Part shown: positions 4,731-7,816 of the stretch, piece by piece
Position numbering within the stretch: the stretch's first letter is position 1
Layout of the letters: each line of letters opens with the position of its first letter
From: Rhodospirillaceae bacterium
GTDB taxonomy: Bacteria; Pseudomonadota; Alphaproteobacteria; SP197
Direction of reading: 5' to 3'
NCBI GenBank assembly: GCA_018700655.1
Contig: JABIUG010000163.1
Span: 1 to 7,816 of the forward strand
Length of the DNA stretch: 7,816 bases
Translations under genes and position numbers: made by a program
The notes under the pieces: model-generated
Told to the model about the DNA's origin: nothing
The model's input: only the letters and a program-made list of their open reading frames with translations
Databases searched by the model: none

Positions 4731-7728
4731 GGAGACGCTCCCCTTCCTCGTCGAAGAAGACTGGTTTCACGATTTTGGCACGCACAACCTTGTTCTCCAG
4801 CGGTATGGCGACGGATTCACCCAGTCTCTCATGGCCGCGCTTGATCAGGGCCAGGGCGATCGAGCGTCCGCAGTTGGGACTGTAGTAACTCGATGACACC
4901 CAGCCTTCCATCGGCACCGGCGGTGGCGCATGGGGTTCCGGCGAAATATGGGCGCCCTCGGGGATGACCTCGTTGGGATCTTCGGTCATCAGCCCGACCA
5001 GCTGTTTGCGGTCTTCGCGCAGGGTGTCGGGCCGGCTGAGGCCTCGCATACCAAGGAAGTCTTCCTTTTTCTTCGAAACAATCCAGCTCATGCCGAGGTC
5101 GTGCGGCGTCGTCGTGCCGTCGGTGTCCTGGCCGGCAATGATAAAACCCTTCTCGGCGCGCAACACATGCATCGCTTCGGTGCCGTAAGGCGTGATGTTG
5201 TAGGTCTCACCTGCCGTCGCCAGCGTGCGCCACAGGGCCAGGGCATAACTGGCAGGCACCTGAACCTCAAAGCCGGTCTCGCCCGAGAAGCTGATGCGGA
5301 AAATGCGCCCCTTGATCCCGGCAACCTCACCGTCCTTCCAGGACATGAACGGGAGGGCATCGTTCGAGAGATCGACGCTCGTCAGCCCCTCCAGCAGACG
5401 TCGGCTGTTGGGTCCGGCAATGGCAATCGCCGCCCACTGGGTCGTCACCGAGGTGCAATAGACCTCAAGATCGGTCCACTCGGTCTGGAGCCATTCCTCG
5501 AGCCAGTTCAGCACAGCCGGCGCACCGCCCGTGGTCGTGCTCATCAGGAAACGGCTTTCGCCGATCCGCGCCGTAACGCCGTCGTCGAACACCATGCCGT
5601 CATCCCTGCACATCAGGCCGTAACGACAGGCCCCGACCTTCAGGGTCGAGAATTTGTTGGTGTAGATCCGGTCCAGGAACTCGGCAGCATCCGGGCCCTG
5701 AATATCGATCTTACCCAGGGTTGAAGCATCCAGCAGGGCAACCGATGTGCGCACCGCAAGAACTTCGCGGTCGACCGCCTGTTTCACCGTTTCGCCATCA
5801 CGGAGATAGCAATAAGGCCGCTTCCACTGGCCGACATCCTCGAAATGGGCGCCATGGGCCTCGTGCCAGCTGTGCATCGGGGTCTTGCGCACGGGATCAA
5901 GCAAAACGGACCCGGTGTCGATCCCGGCCAGCGCACCGATCGTGACCGGTGTGTAGAACGGCCGGAAGGTCGTGTGTCCAACCTGAGGGATAGGCTCATC
6001 ACGCAGCCCCGCCATGATCGCCAACGCATTGACGTTCGAGGTCTTGCCCTGATCCGTTCCCATACCGGTCGTCGTGTATCGTTTGAAGTGTTCGACCGAG
6101 GCGTAGTTCTCGCGATGGGCCAGAGCAATATCGGCAGCGGTGACGTCGTTTTGGAAATCGTGAAACCGCTTGGCACCCTTGCGATCGGTCGGAACCGTCC
6201 AGAGCGGCTTGAGGTGCATATCACCATCGCCGGCACCGGCTTCGACTTCGGCCACGGCGCCGGCCTTCGCATCAAAGCCCGCGTCAACGGCAGCTGCCGC
6301 ACCGGCCTCGGCGCCTTCCCTGAGGCAATCCTCTAAAGCGAGCGTTCCGGCGACAGCACCTGCGTTGCGCTGCGCCTGTTTGAGCACACCCGGCACGAAC
6401 GTTGCCAGTGCATCGTCCCAGCGCATCTTGGCGCCCGATTGTGACGCCAGATGCACGGTCGGATTCCATCCGCCCGACATCATCACGAGATCACAATCGA
6501 TGTTGCGCCGCTTGGCGCTGTCGACACCGCCGTCTTCGCGCAGGGCCATGACTTCGACATCGCTGACTTGCTTGGCGCCCCGCACACCGGTGATCGCACT
6601 GGAAGTCACGACTGCGATGCCGTGCTCGCGTGCAGCACGGACCAGGGCGCCTTCGGGTTTGTCGCGCACATCGATGATCGAGACGACATGGATACCACCA
6701 TCGGCGGCGTCCATCGCCGCCCGATAGGCGCTGTCGTTGTTGGTGAAAACTACGGCACGATTGCCGGGCCGCACGCCATAGCGGTTCACATAGGTCCGCA
6801 CGGCATCGGCCAGCATGACGCCGGGCCGGTCGTTCTCGGCAAAGACAAGGGGCCGCTCGATCGCACCGGTCGCCAGCACGACCTGGCGTGCGCGGATCTT
6901 CCACAAACGCTGGCGCGGACCGCTGCGTTCGCCAAACGGCAAGTGATCGGTCAGGCGTTCGGCTACAACCAGGAAGTTGTGATCGTAGTAACCAGCGACC
7001 GTGGTGCGTGCCAGCACCCGAACTTCCGGCATCGCTGCCAGTTCGGCACGCATGGAGGCAATCCACTCGCCGGCCGGCTCGCCATCGATCATCGCGCGGC
7101 TAGACAGCAGGCTGCCGCCCAGTTCCGGTTGTTCATCGGCCAGGATCACGCGGGCACCCGAGGAGGCTGCGGCATGGGCAGCAGCCAGCCCGGCCGGACC
7201 GGCCCCGACAACCAGCACATCGCAATGGGTGCGGCGCTTCTCGTAAACATCGGGATCAGGCTCGGTCGGCGCCTTGCCCAGGCCCGCGGCGCTGCGGATG
7301 ATCTTTTCGTAGAACATCCATGCCTTGGGCGGCCACATGAAGGTCTTGTAATAGAAGCCTGCCGGAAAAATCTTCGAGAGCAGGTTGTTCACCGCGCCAA
7401 CGTCGAGGTTGGCGCTGGGCCAGCGGTTCTGGCTCTCGGCGACCAGCCCTTCGAACAACTCGATCTGGGTCGCACGTGTGTTCGGTTCGGTCACGGCACC
7501 TTCACCCAATTGCATCAGCGCATTGGGTTCTTCGGCACCAGCCGAAACAATGCCGCGCGGGCGGTGATACTTGAAGCTGCGCCCGACCAGACGTACGCCA
7601 TTGGCGAGCAGGGCCGAGGCCAGCGTATCACCGGCATTGCCGGTGTAACTCTGTCCGTCGAATGTGAAGTTCAGGCGCTGACCGCGGTCGATCCGACCGC
7701 CGTCGCTGTTGCGGAAGGGCTGGGTCAT
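4723..7728 (-). CDS. soxA: sarcosine oxidase alpha subunit
   Basis: The 1001-residue protein is the large subunit of heterotetrameric sarcosine oxidase. Domains in order: a ferredoxin-like fold without cluster cysteines (about 17-95, including GRSFKYHRPRGI), typical of the SoxA branch; a dinucleotide-binding module starting at GAGPAG (175-180), with VVLATGAIERPLVF and the FTNNDSAYRAAMDAA segment, expected to bind the non-covalent NAD+; an Ala/Gly-rich linker near 466-502; and a C-terminal aminomethyltransferase (GcvT-like) folate domain, beginning around EVLAVRTSVALLDAS and ending in the SSSYYSPNCGRSIALALIKRG segment. The folate domain captures the methyl carbon as 5,10-methylene-THF. Length agrees with the family (about 970-1010). 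The ATG at 7728 overlaps the soxD stop (ATGA) and is preceded by GGAGGG at 6 bases. It works in the cytosol with beta (FAD and covalent FMN, expected upstream of the window), gamma and delta. Confidence 0.97.
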   Translation of the reverse strand: MTQPFRNSDGGRIDRGQRLNFTFDGQSYTGNAGDTLASALLANGVRLVGRSFKYHRPRGIVSAGAEEPNALMQLGEGAVTEPNTRATQIELFEGLVAESQNRWPSANLDVGAVNNLLSKIFPAGFYYKTFMWPPKAWMFYEKIIRSAAGLGKAPTEPDPDVYEKRRTHCDVLVVGAGPAGLAAAHAAASSGARVILADEQPELGGSLLSSRAMIDGEPAGEWIASMRAELAAMPEVRVLARTTVAGYYDHNFLVVAERLTDHLPFGERSGPRQRLWKIRARQVVLATGAIERPLVFAENDRPGVMLADAVRTYVNRYGVRPGNRAVVFTNNDSAYRAAMDAADGGIHVVSIIDVRDKPEGALVRAAREHGIAVVTSSAITGVRGAKQVSDVEVMALREDGGVDSAKRRNIDCDLVMMSGGWNPTVHLASQSGAKMRWDDALATFVPGVLKQAQRNAGAVAGTLALEDCLREGAEAGAAAAVDAGFDAKAGAVAEVEAGAGDGDMHLKPLWTVPTDRKGAKRFHDFQNDVTAADIALAHRENYASVEHFKRYTTTGMGTDQGKTSNVNALAIMAGLRDEPIPQVGHTTFRPFYTPVTIGALAGIDTGSVLLDPVRKTPMHSWHEAHGAHFEDVGQWKRPYCYLRDGETVKQAVDREVLAVRTSVALLDASTLGKIDIQGPDAAEFLDRIYTNKFSTLKVGACRYGLMCRDDGMVFDDGVTARIGESRFLMSTTTGGAPAVLNWLEEWLQTEWTDLEVYCTSVTTQWAAIAIAGPNSRRLLEGLTSVDLSNDALPFMSWKDGEVAGIKGRIFRISFSGETGFEVQVPASYALALWRTLATAGETYNITPYGTEAMHVLRAEKGFIIAGQDTDGTTTPHDLGMSWIVSKKKEDFLGMRGLSRPDTLREDRKQLVGLMTEDPNEVIPEGAHISPEPHAPPPVPMEGWVSSSYYSPNCGRSIALALIKRGHERLGESVAIPLENKVVRAKIVKPVFFDEEGERLRG
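4738..4743 (-). promoter_or_regulatory. Shine-Dalgarno of soxG
   Basis: GGGGAG on the minus strand, 7 bases before the GTG at 4730 and within the 3' end of soxA. It supports the GTG start and the 8-bp gene overlap. Confidence 0.65.
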
Positions 7729-7816
7729 CGGCCACCCTCCCCGCCATCAAGTTTGGGCGGTTTTTCGGTGATCCCGTATATCGCCAGAACTTCGTGGGTC
7801 ACGGTGTCGCGTGCCA
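7725..7816 (-). CDS. soxD: sarcosine oxidase delta subunit, C-terminal end
   Basis: Only the last 29 codons are in the window. They read ARDTVTHEVLAIYGITEKP, followed by a short Gly-rich tail and TGA at 7725-7727. The sequence FNVARDT-x-THEI-LA-x-Y near the C-terminus is characteristic of SoxD, the small subunit of heterotetrameric sarcosine oxidase. Its zinc-binding cysteines lie in the part beyond the window edge. The TGA overlaps the soxA ATG by 4 bases (ATGA), which with the gene order makes the identification strong despite the short stretch. The frame is set from the first full codon at 7814-7812. Confidence 0.9.
   Translation of the reverse strand, partial: ARDTVTHEVLAIYGITEKPPKLDGGEGGR
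7735..7740 (-). promoter_or_regulatory. Shine-Dalgarno of soxA
   Basis: GGAGGG on the minus strand, 6 bases before the soxA ATG and inside the last codons of soxD. It is the strongest ribosome site in the window and fixes the soxA start at 7728. Confidence 0.8.

Noticed and set aside
3591..4844. 417-codon open frame on the plus strand across the HAD and soxG genes
   Set aside because: It runs antisense through two well-identified genes and part of soxA, and its composition is Arg/Ser/Pro/His-rich as expected for an antisense shadow.
4930..5724. 264-codon plus-strand open frame inside soxA
   Set aside because: Antisense to the conserved folate domain of SoxA, with no recognisable motif.

Overview
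The window is GC-rich and reads like an alphaproteobacterial chromosome: long overlapping genes, GTG as well as ATG starts, and a heterotetrameric sarcosine oxidase operon of the kind common in Rhodospirillales, Rhizobiales and marine Alphaproteobacteria. The genus cannot be fixed from the sequence. No RNA genes, insertion sequences, CRISPR arrays or long repeats were seen.

Layout. At the left edge (2-1309, plus strand) lies the C-terminal part of a trimethylamine methyltransferase MttB-family protein. Everything else is on the minus strand and is transcribed toward it. Read in transcription order from the right edge: the end of soxD (sarcosine oxidase delta), soxA (alpha, 1001 aa), soxG (gamma), a HAD-like hydrolase, an HSL-type alpha/beta hydrolase, and a 2-oxoglutarate/Fe(II) oxygenase. 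Four of the five junctions overlap (4, 8, 4 and 8 bp) and the fifth gap is 37 bp, so this looks like one polycistronic unit. The roughly 330 bp between the oxygenase and the convergent MttB gene is not empty. It holds what looks like the C-terminal third of an AAC(3)-type aminoglycoside N-acetyltransferase, lacking its N-terminal part and carrying a one-base frameshift; this is a pseudogene.

How the genes fit together. Heterotetrameric sarcosine oxidase converts sarcosine to glycine, feeding the methyl carbon to tetrahydrofolate as methylene-THF. MttB-family proteins without pyrrolysine include corrinoid-dependent demethylases of quaternary amines such as glycine betaine. The neighbourhood therefore points to methylated-amine catabolism and one-carbon metabolism (betaine, dimethylglycine, sarcosine, glycine). 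The HAD, esterase-like and oxygenase genes are recognisable by family only. Their tight linkage to soxDAG suggests a role on a related or upstream substrate, but that is inference. soxB and the rest of soxD would be expected just beyond the right edge.
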